From Paenibacillus contaminans (GTDB lineage Bacteria; Bacillota; Bacilli; Paenibacillales; NBRC-103111), in the NCBI RefSeq assembly GCF_003285015.1, contig NZ_QMFB01000004.1, forward strand, positions 1 to 64,000: a stretch of 64,000 nucleotides of DNA, read 5' to 3'. A program made the position numbers and the translations under genes. Positions 17,616 to 27,161 of this stretch are shown here, in pieces (the stretch's first letter is position 1; every line of letters starts with the position of its first letter). A model generated the notes under the pieces. That model did no database searches, was not told the DNA's origin, and saw only the letters and a list, made by a program, of their open reading frames with translations.

Positions 17616-19349
17616 TCACTCCTTTTCCGAAGCTCGATCAATGGTGATGATTGCAGTCACTCCGCCTTGCTCAATATTGTTGGACAGCCCAACCCCCGAC
17701 GTGCTGCCGTAAAGCAGCTTCAAGCGTCTATGGACGTTCTCCAAGCCGTGTATATCGTCCCTCGTCGCATCTTCTCCATCCCGTGACAGGGAAACCCCCG
17801 CCTGCCATAACTCAAGCTGCTTGGGGTTTATCCCGACTCCGTTATCCATAATTCGGACGGTTAATTGCCGTTCTCCCGCTTCTACAGCGACTACAATAGA
17901 TCCGCCGGACTCTTTATGCTCCAATCCGTGTATAAATGCGTTTTCCAGTATGGGCTGAATGATGAGTCGCGGAACCTCCCATGCGTCGACGTCGCCTTCC
18001 GCCTCGAAGCGGCATGAAATCCTTTTTCGGAACCGGATCTCCTGAATGGCCGCATACATTTGGGCATGCTTCAGCTCGGTTTTGAGCGGAATAAACTCCG
18101 ATTTATTATAGGTGATGAACTTGAAATATTCTCCGAGATACTTGGCCAGTTTTTTTACGCCGTCATGATCGCCGCTATGTGCCATTAAGTACAAAATATA
18201 TAAGCTGTTGTATAAAAAATGAGGGTTGATTTGCGACTGCAAAAGCTTTAATTCCGCTTGTTGGCTGTAAATCGTTTTCTCGTACACCTCTTGAATCAAT
18301 TGCTTCAGCTTCCCTGCCATCCGGTTAAATTGCGCATAGATGAATTGAAATTCGTCATTCTCTTTTCTTTGAATAACGACATCCAGGTCGCCAAGCTCCA
18401 CTTTGCGAAAGCCGCCGATCAACTTCTTCAGAGGCCTGTCGATAAGCCGGAAAATAGCAAATGATGCGAGAATCACGAAAATGAAGGAGAGAACGGATAA
18501 ATACCAAATCCATTTTTTGAACGAATAAACCGGGTGCAAAATCTCATTCTCCGGAATTAATGTCGTTAACGTCCAATTCAGCGGTTCGGAGCGCTCCTCA
18601 AAGACCATATAGGGAGTGCCGTCGATGCTTATCCGTTCTTTGCCGGCGGCTAACGCCCGAACGCTCGTAGCAGCTTGGCCGTCCGAAAGCTCTTCGTACA
18701 AAGGCTTCTTATAATACTCGTCCAACAAATAAGAAATCGAATGCTCATACGGCTTGAGCGCCTTGATCTCCTGGCCGATTTTGGGTAATGACATCTCGAC
18801 GACAAGCATAAATTGCGAACGCGATGCGGGCGGATAACCAAACGAAAAAAACAAACGATCCTTATAATAAAAGGCCGTAGCCGGAGCGGCGTTAGCGTTT
18901 TGAAGCGCTTTCCATTCTTCCGCGTCCAAAGGCTCGACCCCCGTCCGCGAGGAAATGCGCTTATTCGGAATAGGCATCATAACGAACACATCTTGGATAT
19001 ACTTGCTGGATGTGCCCAGCATGACGATTTTGGAAAATAAATCATTATAAGCCTTCGTTCTTTCATACTCCGTCAAGGATTCCGAACGGATGCTCAGATC
19101 GTTCAAATCGGAATCGTTAATAAAGGTTCGCATTATATCCGTAACCCTCGTGATTTCCGTTTGGAGCGAAGCAAGGATGTAAGCCGATTTTTGTTCCATC
19201 GATTTGGCGATTTCGTTCCGGACGATTCCGGCGCCATAATCATTCATTAACAAGCCGATGATGTAGACGGGAATCAAAATAACTAAAAACGTGCCTACAA
19301 GCTTATGAAAGATTCCAAGCTTCACCCGCCTCCCCGGTCTCTTCCCCAT
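17616..19349 (-). CDS. YesM-type sensor histidine kinase
   Basis: The 577-residue membrane kinase has a transmembrane helix at about 15-35, an extracellular sensor (35-290), a second helix (about 295-315), a HAMP region, a His_kinase domain with QINPHFLYN (phosphorylated His) and an ATPase domain with NAFIHGLEHK, DNGVGI and GLENVHRRL. This is the standard YesM plan for sensing extracellular saccharides directly or through a binding protein. AAAGGAGC precedes the ATG. It forms an operon with the regulator downstream. Confidence 0.93.
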   Translation of the reverse strand: MGKRPGRRVKLGIFHKLVGTFLVILIPVYIIGLLMNDYGAGIVRNEIAKSMEQKSAYILASLQTEITRVTDIMRTFINDSDLNDLSIRSESLTEYERTKAYNDLFSKIVMLGTSSKYIQDVFVMMPIPNKRISSRTGVEPLDAEEWKALQNANAAPATAFYYKDRLFFSFGYPPASRSQFMLVVEMSLPKIGQEIKALKPYEHSISYLLDEYYKKPLYEELSDGQAATSVRALAAGKERISIDGTPYMVFEERSEPLNWTLTTLIPENEILHPVYSFKKWIWYLSVLSFIFVILASFAIFRLIDRPLKKLIGGFRKVELGDLDVVIQRKENDEFQFIYAQFNRMAGKLKQLIQEVYEKTIYSQQAELKLLQSQINPHFLYNSLYILYLMAHSGDHDGVKKLAKYLGEYFKFITYNKSEFIPLKTELKHAQMYAAIQEIRFRKRISCRFEAEGDVDAWEVPRLIIQPILENAFIHGLEHKESGGSIVVAVEAGERQLTVRIMDNGVGINPKQLELWQAGVSLSRDGEDATRDDIHGLENVHRRLKLLYGSTSGVGLSNNIEQGGVTAIITIDRASEKE

Positions 19350-19417
19350 TCGATCCCGCTCCTTTCGTTCACGCCTTATCTAAACACCAATATACGCTGT
19401 TTTTTGCCGATGGCAAA

Positions 19418-19449
19418 GACAGACCGCCGAAACGGATCGGCAGTCTGTC
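19418..19449 (-). terminator. Terminator after the D-aminoacylase gene
   Basis: On the minus strand GACAGACTGCCGA pairs with TCGGCGGTCTGTC (13 bp, one wobble, 6-nt loop), followed by TTTG. It separates the deacylase gene from the sensor-kinase gene. Confidence 0.65.
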
Positions 19450-19479
19450 AACCAAAAATATTCCGAAACGGTACTAACG

Positions 19480-21075
19480 TCAAGCGGAACCGGTGCCGGC
19501 CGCTCTGATCACCCGCCCTGCGGTAACGCCCGTAAACGCTCCGTTCCGTACCGCAATTGTCCCGTTCACGATAACGCAGGCAATGCCGACGGGTTCCAGC
19601 AGAGGATTGCTATAAGTCGACCGATCCGCCACTGTCTGCGGATCGAACACAACGACATCCGCAAACATGCCTTCGCGCAGAAGCCCGCGATCCTTAAGCC
19701 GCAGCAGTTGGGCGGGCGCCCCGGTCATTTGGCGAATCGCCTGCGGCAGCGATAGCGTTTGCAGTTCACGCACATATCTGCCAAGCACACGCGGATACGT
19801 CCCGTACAGCCGGGGATGCGGCTTGCTACCAAAAATACTGTCGGAGCCGAACAACTGGAGCGGATGCTTCATCGCTTGCATCACATCTTCCTCTTCCCCC
19901 CAATGAACGACCATGGAGACGGCCCCTTGTTCCTCGATCATGAGATCGAAAGCCGCGTCCGCCGGATCCACTTGCTTTAACAGGGCGATTTCGGCAATAC
20001 TGCTGCCTTCCCACTGCCGGTTTCGTTCGGAGGCGACCGAGGCGATGACGATATTTCCCCAGCCGCAGTTTTTCACCCAGTTCTCGAAGTTGTCGTTATG
20101 GAGAAAATCCCGCTTAATCCGCTCGCGAATTTCGGGGTCCGCAAGCCTTACGAGGCATTGCGCGGCTCCTTCTTCATGCATCCACGGGGGCAATATCGTT
20201 TGCAGCACGGTCGAACCCGCCATATACGGATATTGGTCGAATGTGATTTCCAGTCCGTTAGCCCGCTCCTTGTCCATTAACGCAAGCGCATCGGCGAATT
20301 TATGGCGGTTCGCTCCGCCGATGGCCTTAAAATGCGAAATATGCAGCCGAACGCCAGATTGGCGGGCCGCCTCGATCACTTCCTCCAGCGCTTCGATAAA
20401 TCGGCTGCTTTCGCTTCGCACGTGAACGACAAAGCAGCCGTTATATGCAGCCGCGCCTTTGCATATCTCGATGAGCTCCGCTTGATCGGCGAATACGTTC
20501 GGCGGATAGACGAGTCCCGAGGATACGCCGACCGCTCCTTCCCGCATGGCCAGTTCTACCAGCTCGCGCATGCGGCTTAGCTCCTCCGGCGTCGCCTTGC
20601 GGTCCTCGAAGCCCATAACAAGCGTCCGTACCGCGCCGTGCGGAACAAGATACATAACGTTTCCGGATAAATCGGCCTGCTCGAGAAATCGCAAATAGTC
20701 GTCGACCGAGTTCCACGGCCAATCGCCGATATCGCCGTTAAGTCCCCTAAGCTGCTGCTGCCACAACGGCTTCGTATGTTCCGATACGGGGGCTACGGAA
20801 ATTCCGTCCTGCCCGAGCAGTTCTGTCGTTACTCCTTGAAGCACCTTGACGTGATGGATATCCGGCTTCGTACACAACAAATCGGAGTGCACATGCGTAT
20901 CGATAAAACCCGGACAAACGGCCAATCCTTCCGCATCGATCTCCGTTCGCCCTTGCTCACCCTTCAAATCACCGATCGCCGCCAGCTTCCCGCTGCGAAT
21001 CCCGATATCGGCCTTCATCCACGGATTGCCTGTACCGTCATACACCTGTCCGTTCCGGATGACGATATCCATCAT
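19480..21075 (-). CDS. N-acyl-D-amino-acid deacylase (amidohydrolase superfamily)
   Basis: The 531-residue protein opens with the amidohydrolase start (IVIRNGQVYDGTG) and has GFIDTHVHSD, whose His61 and His63 are metal ligands. Later His-containing motifs (VVHVRSE, LHISHFKA) and the C-terminal FADVVVFDP fit the D-aminoacylase branch. Such enzymes release D-amino acids from N-acyl-D-amino acids or act on similar cyclic amides. There is no signal peptide. GAGGGG lies seven nt before the ATG-ATG start. It is flanked by terminators and is probably monocistronic, so context says little about substrate. Confidence 0.85.
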   Translation of the reverse strand: MMDIVIRNGQVYDGTGNPWMKADIGIRSGKLAAIGDLKGEQGRTEIDAEGLAVCPGFIDTHVHSDLLCTKPDIHHVKVLQGVTTELLGQDGISVAPVSEHTKPLWQQQLRGLNGDIGDWPWNSVDDYLRFLEQADLSGNVMYLVPHGAVRTLVMGFEDRKATPEELSRMRELVELAMREGAVGVSSGLVYPPNVFADQAELIEICKGAAAYNGCFVVHVRSESSRFIEALEEVIEAARQSGVRLHISHFKAIGGANRHKFADALALMDKERANGLEITFDQYPYMAGSTVLQTILPPWMHEEGAAQCLVRLADPEIRERIKRDFLHNDNFENWVKNCGWGNIVIASVASERNRQWEGSSIAEIALLKQVDPADAAFDLMIEEQGAVSMVVHWGEEEDVMQAMKHPLQLFGSDSIFGSKPHPRLYGTYPRVLGRYVRELQTLSLPQAIRQMTGAPAQLLRLKDRGLLREGMFADVVVFDPQTVADRSTYSNPLLEPVGIACVIVNGTIAVRNGAFTGVTAGRVIRAAGTGSA

Positions 21076-21300
21076 GGTTTATCCCCTCGCCTTTACCCTC
21101 GATTTAACATCGTGTATCAGATCGTTACTTCCTTCTTCGCAAGCTTTGAATGAATTTTAAACTTCATAAATATAATAATATCGAATTCAAAACTTCAAAA
21201 ATGATTATAACTGCTATCCCTATCTTTAATCAAGATATTTTACTAGATTCAAGGTTATGAATGACTTTGGGGATGCCCAGATTGTCTTGTCATTTTTCAC

Positions 21301-21350
21301 AAAAAAAAGGACCTCGACTTACGCCTTGCAGCGGTTTTCGAGGTCCTTTT
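21301..21350 (-). terminator. Strong terminator after the metallophosphoesterase gene
   Basis: AAGGACCTCGA and TCGAGGTCCTT flank a 20-nt loop; on the minus strand the hairpin is followed by eight T. The plus strand also carries TTTT after the stem, so it may act in both directions. Positions 21076-21300 hold no gene that I can support. Confidence 0.85.
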
Positions 21351-21449
21351 CCTTGACTTTTCGGTTATTTCGTACGATGCAACGCTTGGTAAAGCCCCTT
21401 ATTTTTAGCTAAATAGTACTTGTGGCTGTCCCTCGCCGCGACAGAAGAC

Positions 21450-22667
21450 TTAAGACTTCACAACCTTCTCCTGCTTTTTGTTTTCCGGAATAGGAGCGGG
21501 ATCTATGCTTTGGTCGTTCGCGGTAAGGTCAATGCCATAATCCTTGGCAAACACCATGCGGGTATCGACAAGCACGTTCTCGCTATGTTCATCGAGTTCG
21601 AATACGCGTGCGCCGCGCAGCCGGTTCCGGTCTGCGCCTGGCAAACCGTAAGTGCCGAAACCCGCGCTTCCTCCATACCCGAGCAGCACGCCGTAATAGT
21701 TGCCGTGGTATGTATTCACGTGATCGTGGCCGCAGAAGACGCCTTTGACATCGCCGCGGGCCATTATCGCCGAAAACATACCGCTATTGACCGGACCCGG
21801 GCATTCGTCTTCGTTCCGTTCCCCCACGATTCCGTGCTTACCGGCGGCGCGTTCATGGTCGGCGGCGGACCTTCCGTCCACGCTGGCGTGCCACATAAAC
21901 CGGTGCTCCCATAGCGGGATATGAATGAACATAAGCGACGGCACTTTATGCCCCGTCGTTTGCTCCAGCTTTTTGGAGGTTTCGTAATACCATGCCACTT
22001 GATCGAAACGCAGCCAATCCCAAGTCGGATAACCTTCGAAGTTTTGACCGGCAATCTCACTCGGCGCATACCTTCCGCTGTCCAGCAGCCAGATGTTGAA
22101 TGCCGCCTTCGAACCTTGGGAAGAGCGGATCAAAAGGTTGGTATTTCCCGTTCCGGTAATATCGCGTTCGCCGGGTTGGTTCACATTATACTTGTAGGCC
22201 ATATAAAATTGCAGCATGTTCTCTTCGTCCAGTCCGGCGTTCGGCGTCGAATCTTCGTCGTGATTTCCGAAGGTGACGGCCCACTTGATTCCCCGCTGCT
22301 CCATCGGCTGGGCAACATTGTTCATCGCCTGCTTCATGTCCATCGCCGTATCGCAGCCCCCGGTAATGTTATCGCCGTTAAGGACGACAAAATCCGGTTT
22401 TTCGGCGTCGAGCACTTTCTCCATCAGTTCCACAGTCCGCCGATCGATATGCTCGTCGTCCTGCGTATCGTTAAACTGGACGATTTTGAACTTTCCGTCG
22501 GCATGAAATTGCAGCTTCCCATTGTCTTTGCTTGCAGCCTGTACCGTTCCTCCGCTAAATTCGAACGGAATGCCCGCCGTTCCGAGCGTGAGCGCCAGCG
22601 CCCCCGCCCCTCCTACTTTAATAAATTCCCTCCTGCTCATACTTTTACTAGTTTCATCATGGCTCAT
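21450..22667 (-). CDS. Tat-exported calcineurin-like metallophosphoesterase
   Basis: The protein has a Tat signal (SRREFIKVGGAGALALTLG) and then all blocks of the metallophosphoesterase fold: QFNDTQDDEH, NGDN, FGNHDED, a later FIHIP, and GHDH near the C-terminus, which supply the Asp, Asn and His ligands of a dinuclear metal centre. It should hydrolyse phosphoesters outside the membrane. The open frame continues upstream, but I start it at the ATG at 22667 because GGGAGGT is eight nt upstream and the Tat motif follows at once; this gives 405 residues. The gene stands alone with its own terminator. Confidence 0.88.
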   Translation of the reverse strand: MSHDETSKSMSRREFIKVGGAGALALTLGTAGIPFEFSGGTVQAASKDNGKLQFHADGKFKIVQFNDTQDDEHIDRRTVELMEKVLDAEKPDFVVLNGDNITGGCDTAMDMKQAMNNVAQPMEQRGIKWAVTFGNHDEDSTPNAGLDEENMLQFYMAYKYNVNQPGERDITGTGNTNLLIRSSQGSKAAFNIWLLDSGRYAPSEIAGQNFEGYPTWDWLRFDQVAWYYETSKKLEQTTGHKVPSLMFIHIPLWEHRFMWHASVDGRSAADHERAAGKHGIVGERNEDECPGPVNSGMFSAIMARGDVKGVFCGHDHVNTYHGNYYGVLLGYGGSAGFGTYGLPGADRNRLRGARVFELDEHSENVLVDTRMVFAKDYGIDLTANDQSIDPAPIPENKKQEKVVKS

Positions 22668-22912
22668 CGACAAATACCTCCCACATTTATTAGGATAAGC
22701 ACACTCCCAATTTAGCGAAGAAATGTAAGATGAATATAATCGTGAACTAAACGTTATGTAAAAGCGCCGACGGATACCTGCCAAAAGCTTCAGTCTAAAA
22801 AAATCTAAAGTAACTCGATAATTTCTTTACTGATTGAAAAGCTGCATTGCAATCGCTTTGTTACTTTGCTCGAAATCGTGTAACTCCTGGTAAATGCGGC
22901 ACCTCTATGCAC

Positions 22913-23213
22913 CTGTAGTCCGAATCTGCCAGCTTGGAGCGAGGAATCCAAGTCGCTCTTGAGCTGTAGTCCGAATTCGCCTGCTTGGAGTGAGGAATCC
23001 AAATCCCTCTTGAGCTGTAGTCCGAAATCGCCTGCTTGGAGCGAGGAATCAAAGTCCCCCTTGAGCTGTAGTCCGAAATCGCCTGCTTGGAGAGAGGATT
23101 TATCGGTGTGCCTTGTCAAATCACCTCTGCAAGCGTGCATTTTCGGACTACAAGCAAGGAAAGGAAGCCGAGCCCGATTCCAAGAGGGGAAAATCGGACT
23201 GCAGCGAAAGTAG
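22913..23213. repeat. Dispersed repeat element, long copy: four 51-bp units plus a leader module
   Basis: Units begin at 22913, 22964, 23015 and 23066, a period of exactly 51 bp, with consensus start CTGTAGTCCGAAATCGCCTG followed by CTTGGAGCGAGGAATC. A non-repeated module (23100-23213) carries two more copies of the CGGACT core in the opposite orientation. Read on the minus strand the element is open from a GTG at 23218 and each unit encodes a 17-residue repeat (core LQAGDFGLQLK), but no ribosome site is evident. A related element with fewer units lies at 51957-52165. CGGACTACAG and CTGTAGTCCG alternate, so the RNA could form hairpins. Function unknown. Confidence 0.8.
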
Positions 23214-23229
23214 GTCACAATCGGAGAAG

Positions 23230-23277
23230 AAAAAAGACGCGTCCACCCCCGCGAATACAGCGGTTTTGGAAGCGTCC
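23230..23277 (-). terminator. Probable terminator of the MFS gene
   Basis: On the minus strand GGACGC...CCGC pairs with GCGG...CGCGTC with internal mismatches, followed by TTTTTTC. It lies about 170 nt past the MFS stop codon, between that gene and the 51-bp repeat. Confidence 0.5.
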
Positions 23278-23444
23278 TTGCACTCCGGCTCCATTATTGA
23301 GCCTATATGAAACAGCCTCATTTTAACGCTTGCTTGCGCCTAAGCTACGCTTGATTTGCTGCATGGCAACCGCGTAGCGCAACAATGATATCCCGTCAAT
23401 CGCTGCCGATCCCAAGCTTCGCAACAGGAACTATGACTATCCCG

Positions 23445-24713
23445 TTAAACGGCGGCTTGCACCGCTTTTCCTTGCTTGCGGATTCGAATCGCCATCACGG
23501 ATGCATACAGGCAAACGAGTCCTGCCGCTATGAACGGTACGGTATAGCTGCCCAGCCAATCCCGGACGATTCCTGCGCCGTAAGCGGCCGTCGACGCGCC
23601 GACTTGATGGGCCACGACAATCCAGCCGAAAATCATGCCGGCCTTCTCTCGGCCGAACGTATCCGATGTGATTTTCGCCGTCGGCGGAACGGTCGCAATC
23701 CAGTCCAATCCGTAAAATACGGAGAATACGAGCAGCTGTGTATACCCCATATCGAGCGCGAACGGCAAGTAGATGAGGGATAAGCCGCGCAGCCCGTAAT
23801 ACCAGAACAGCAGCCATCTGCTGTCGAAACGGTCGGAAAGCCAACCCGACATCGTCGTCCCTATCAGATCGAATACGCCCATCAGTGACAACAGCCCCGC
23901 CGCCATAACGAGCGGAATTTGAAAATCGCCGCAGGCGGGAATCAGATGCGTGCCGATCAAACCGTTCGTCGAAAAGCCGCAGAAAAAAAAGGTGCCGGCC
24001 AGCAGCCAGAAGGTGCCGTTCCGCGATGCGGAGCGAAGCGCGAGTATCGGCGTCAAAAAAAGATTGCCCGTGAAAGGCGCCGGCTTGACGACATCCGTTT
24101 CGCCGAGAGGAGCGCTGCTTACATCGTATGGATGATTTCTCATCCATATCGCGATAACCGGTATCAGCACGATCAAAACTCCCCCGACTGCGCACACGGC
24201 GTACCTCCAGCCGATTTCCTCCGTTATTTTGGCAAGCAGCGGCAGAAAAAGCAGCTGTCCGGTTGCCGCGCTAGCGGTAAGCATGCCGATGACAAGCCCT
24301 TTGTATTTGACGAACCAGCGGTTGGCCACCGTGACGCCGAGGACGTTCGCGAGCGATCCTGTGCCAAGTCCGACGATGACGCCCCACACCAGCGTAAGCT
24401 GCCAAACCTTCGTTATGAATGGTGTAACCGCCATGCTTACGACGAGCAAGGCCAGCGAGATCACCATGATTTTTCTTATGCCGTAGCGCGCCATCAGCGC
24501 CGCGGAGAAGGGTCCCATCAAGCCGTATAGTAAAATACGAATCGATGCCGCACCCGATACGTCGCTGCGAGCCCAGCCGAATTCTTGCTCTAGCGGAATC
24601 ATCAGTACGCTGGGCACGGTGCTGATCGCCGCAGAGACGAGCAGCGTCAAAAACACGATGGACACGACGATCCAACCGTAATAAATCGTCGACGCTTGAC
24701 GTTCGTTCCGCAT
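23445..24713 (-). CDS. Major facilitator superfamily transporter
   Basis: About 422 residues with 12 predicted transmembrane helices. The opening YYGWIVVSIVFLTLLV, the RYGIRKIM loop between helices 2 and 3, and the overall length match the monocarboxylate/oxalate-formate antiporter branch of the MFS. The substrate is probably an organic anion, but this is a weak inference. I place the start at the ATG at 24713, which has AGGAG at a good distance; a GTG three codons upstream directly abuts that site. It is a single gene with a terminator downstream. Confidence 0.85.
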   Translation of the reverse strand: MRNERQASTIYYGWIVVSIVFLTLLVSAAISTVPSVLMIPLEQEFGWARSDVSGAASIRILLYGLMGPFSAALMARYGIRKIMVISLALLVVSMAVTPFITKVWQLTLVWGVIVGLGTGSLANVLGVTVANRWFVKYKGLVIGMLTASAATGQLLFLPLLAKITEEIGWRYAVCAVGGVLIVLIPVIAIWMRNHPYDVSSAPLGETDVVKPAPFTGNLFLTPILALRSASRNGTFWLLAGTFFFCGFSTNGLIGTHLIPACGDFQIPLVMAAGLLSLMGVFDLIGTTMSGWLSDRFDSRWLLFWYYGLRGLSLIYLPFALDMGYTQLLVFSVFYGLDWIATVPPTAKITSDTFGREKAGMIFGWIVVAHQVGASTAAYGAGIVRDWLGSYTVPFIAAGLVCLYASVMAIRIRKQGKAVQAAV

Positions 24714-25092
24714 TTCCTCCACTCCTGTCTTTCCGCGCCTCTCCTATAAACACATCTTTTCATCGTTCAGTCGAACGTATTAACACTTTATATTGTATAG
24801 CAGCTTTAATCAAGTATTTTTTCATCCCCGTGCTGTAAGCCGGAAATCAAAAACAAAAGCCTCACGAACTATCGGCAAAATGTCGTTCGAGCTGCCGATT
24901 GAGCATGTTCAAGCTTTCGATAACAGCAGCCGCCACGGTATATCTCACGAACCTCTGCCGTAAACACCTCTATTATACAAGTGGGCTCATGCGCCAGCGT
25001 AACCGTATCCATTTGTCCGTTGAAAAACAAGGCACTTCCTTGATTCTACAAAAACATCGGTTTCCAGCTTCTCGGCTTCAATTTTGAATGAT
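24714..25092. other. Intergenic region with possible coding remnants
   Basis: No intact gene is visible. On the minus strand two overlapping frames around 24860-25080 give protein-like stretches (for example IEAEKLETDVFVESRKCLVF, then in another frame HEPTCIIEVFTAEVREIYRGG), as expected of an old frameshifted gene, but I recognise no family. Confidence 0.3.
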
Positions 25093-25298
25093 TCACTCCC
25101 CTTCGCCTTTGACCTGCCGGTACGGCACCGCGAAAATTGCTCCCAATGGAATGGAATCATGCTGGCGATCCCTGGTCATGACGCTGCATTTTGATAATTC
25201 AATATCCTGATTTAGCTTCAAAATACTGAATACCTCGTCACACATCCGTCGGAACGCATTATGGGGTTAAAAGCATCGTCTTCTGTCGCGATTTTCAT
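25093..25298 (-). pseudogene. Small frameshifted coding remnant, family unknown
   Basis: From an ATG at 25298 the minus strand reads KIATEDDAFNP and, after a one-base slip near 25262, continues NAFRRMCDEVFSILKLNQD to a stop at 25093. The composition is protein-like in both parts and the two join naturally if one base is restored. No ribosome site is seen. It may be the tail of a larger lost gene. No homologue recognised. Confidence 0.35.
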
Positions 25299-25311
25299 TA
25301 AAAGAATTCAA

Positions 25312-25341
25312 TTGACAAAGAGCGATCTCAACTTTTATATT
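25312..25341 (+). promoter_or_regulatory. Promoter of the SDR gene
   Basis: TTGACA at 25312-25317 and TATATT at 25336-25341 are separated by 18 bp, close to the sigma-A consensus, and lie about 70 nt before the SDR start codon. Confidence 0.65.
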
Positions 25342-25409
25342 TAATTTATTGAACCAAGTTCATAATACAGAACCCCAAAATCATGTAACATTTCCAAGGA
25401 GGAATAACG

Positions 25410-26186
25410 ATGAGACTCAAAGGCAAACGCGCACTCGTAACAGGCGCCGCCCAAGGGATCGGCTTGGGAGTTGCCACTCGCTTCTTGCAAGAAGGCGCCA
25501 GCGTCATTCTGCTCGATGTACGTACCGACGAATTAGCGGCAGCCGCCGCGGAGCTGCAACAATTGGACATTGATCCTCGGCCCGAAGTAAGAAGCGTCGT
25601 TTGCGATTTATCAGATCCGTCTCAAGTGGAACAAGCCGCTGATTTCAGCTGGAGCTGTTTCGGGGGGATCGATATTCTCGTCAACAATGCCGGAATCGCG
25701 GTGCGTGAAACTTTTACTTCCATTCCGCTCGATCGGTGGCGGAAAATTATCGACGTCAACTTGAACGGCACGTTCATGCTTAGTCAAAACATTTGCAAAC
25801 GGATGATCGAAGCCGATATTCAAGGGTCCGTCGTCAATATGGCCTCCAAGAACGGCTTAGCCGGCAGCGCCATGCTTGCGCATTACAATGCATCCAAAGG
25901 CGGCGTCGTGCTGCTGACGCAATCGATGGCCGTCGACTTGGCGCCGTACGGAATTCGCGTCAATGCGGTCGCGCCGGGCTTCATCGATACGCCTCTCGAC
26001 CGCAAGCTGAAAGAGAGCCAAGCGGAAACTCTCGTTCTAACCGAACGTACGCCGATGCGCCGACTTGGAACGATTGAAGAAACCGCAAACGCTTTCCTGT
26101 TCCTCGCTTCCGATGAAGCCTCTTATATTACCGGCACGACGCTCGTCGTGGACGGAGGACATCTGGCAAACGCAGGCGATTTGTAG
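25410..26186 (+). CDS. Short-chain dehydrogenase/reductase
   Basis: The 258-residue protein has the classical SDR plan: TGAAQGIG cofactor motif at 11-18, NNAG after strand 4, catalytic Ser in the NMASKNG region, the Tyr-x3-Lys pair in YNASK, and a C-terminal TGTTLVVDGG. It would oxidise or reduce an alcohol/ketone with NAD(P). AAGGAGGAATAACG gives an excellent ribosome site. It is read from its own promoter and ends in a terminator, so it is monocistronic. The substrate cannot be told. Confidence 0.92.
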   Translation: MRLKGKRALVTGAAQGIGLGVATRFLQEGASVILLDVRTDELAAAAAELQQLDIDPRPEVRSVVCDLSDPSQVEQAADFSWSCFGGIDILVNNAGIAVRETFTSIPLDRWRKIIDVNLNGTFMLSQNICKRMIEADIQGSVVNMASKNGLAGSAMLAHYNASKGGVVLLTQSMAVDLAPYGIRVNAVAPGFIDTPLDRKLKESQAETLVLTERTPMRRLGTIEETANAFLFLASDEASYITGTTLVVDGGHLANAGDL

Positions 26187-26262
26187 CAGGAAGCTTCCAA
26201 TGCAATGGCCTTCAGGCTGGACTTCACGCCGTCAAACGGGAATGCGCCGCCTGCCCCGCATA

Positions 26263-26294
26263 CAAAGAACCTGGCCTTGCAGCCGGGTTCTTTG
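26263..26294 (+). terminator. Hairpin terminator after the SDR gene
   Basis: CAAAGAACCTGG pairs with CCGGGTTCTTTG (12 bp, one wobble, 8-nt loop). The U-tract on the plus strand is weak, so termination may be partial. Confidence 0.55.
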
Positions 26295-26474
26295 TCGTTC
26301 TTCCCGTCCCGTCGAGACACGGTAGTCAGCAGCACTAACCCTTTAGCGTTAGACCAAGCTCTCGTTCGCCCCGACCTTGGTCGGATCAAATGCTCCATCA
26401 TTAGTCGGTTAACGCCCCAGCTTACCGGTGATACAATTCAATTACATAAAAAATGCCAATTGGGAGGATGGACG

Positions 26475-27125
26475 ATGGTTGCAGGAAACCAAAAAGTTCG
26501 TAAGGGCGTTTACGGACTATTGGCTGTTCTGGCTATAGCGGTAGGGGCTTACGCTCTGGTTTTGTACGGAATGCCGGAAGGGCTGCGAAATCAAGCGTTC
26601 GTGACGGAAAAAGGAAAACTTCCGGAACTATGGTACAATGTCCTTTGGGCGCACGCGGTATCCTCGGGGATCGCCCTCGCTGTCGGCTGGGTGCAGTTCG
26701 CCAAAAAAATGCGCAGGCGAAATCCGGGTGTGCATCGCGTTATCGGCTATGTATTCGCCGCGGCGGTCGCGGTTGGCGGATCGACCGGCTTGTATTTGGC
26801 TTGTTACGCGAACGGCGGCCTGTTTGCGCAAACGGGCTTCACAGCCCTATCCGTCCTTTGGCTGTACACGCTTTACCTCAGTCTCAAAAGCATCGTCGGC
26901 GCTCGCAATACGGAGGAACACGGCCGCTGGATGACGCGCTGTTACGCGCTAACATGCGCTGCAATCGCCTTGCGGATTTACACGCCTCTTGCCGCCGTTC
27001 TGTTCGGGGTTACGGATACGAACGACAGCTTCGTCGTCATCGCCTGGCTTTGCTGGGTGCCGAATCTCGTGATCGCGGAGTTTTTCATCAACCGGAATCG
27101 CAGCTTTGGCACAAGACGTATTTGA
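26475..27125 (+). CDS. DUF2306 family membrane protein
   Basis: The 216-residue protein has about six transmembrane helices. The loop NPGVHRVIGY and the later EEHGRWMTRCYAL, with conserved His and Arg, match the DUF2306 family, whose function is unknown; the paired His have prompted comparison with haem-binding membrane proteins. The start at 26475 follows GGGAGG by seven nt and removes an unrelated 90-codon upstream extension of the frame. The DUF1361 gene follows at a 36-nt gap and is probably co-transcribed. Confidence 0.8.
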   Translation: MVAGNQKVRKGVYGLLAVLAIAVGAYALVLYGMPEGLRNQAFVTEKGKLPELWYNVLWAHAVSSGIALAVGWVQFAKKMRRRNPGVHRVIGYVFAAAVAVGGSTGLYLACYANGGLFAQTGFTALSVLWLYTLYLSLKSIVGARNTEEHGRWMTRCYALTCAAIALRIYTPLAAVLFGVTDTNDSFVVIAWLCWVPNLVIAEFFINRNRSFGTRRI

Positions 27126-27161
27126 CGCATTGCCGTTTTGCGTTCCATAGGAGTTTTGCGC

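Noticed and set aside
21076-21300. Riboswitch or regulatory RNA between the deacylase and phosphoesterase genes
   Set aside because: AT-rich sequence without a paired core matching a riboswitch class that I know.
22913-23213. CRISPR array
   Set aside because: Units are contiguous 51-bp tandem repeats without unique spacers, and no cas genes are present.
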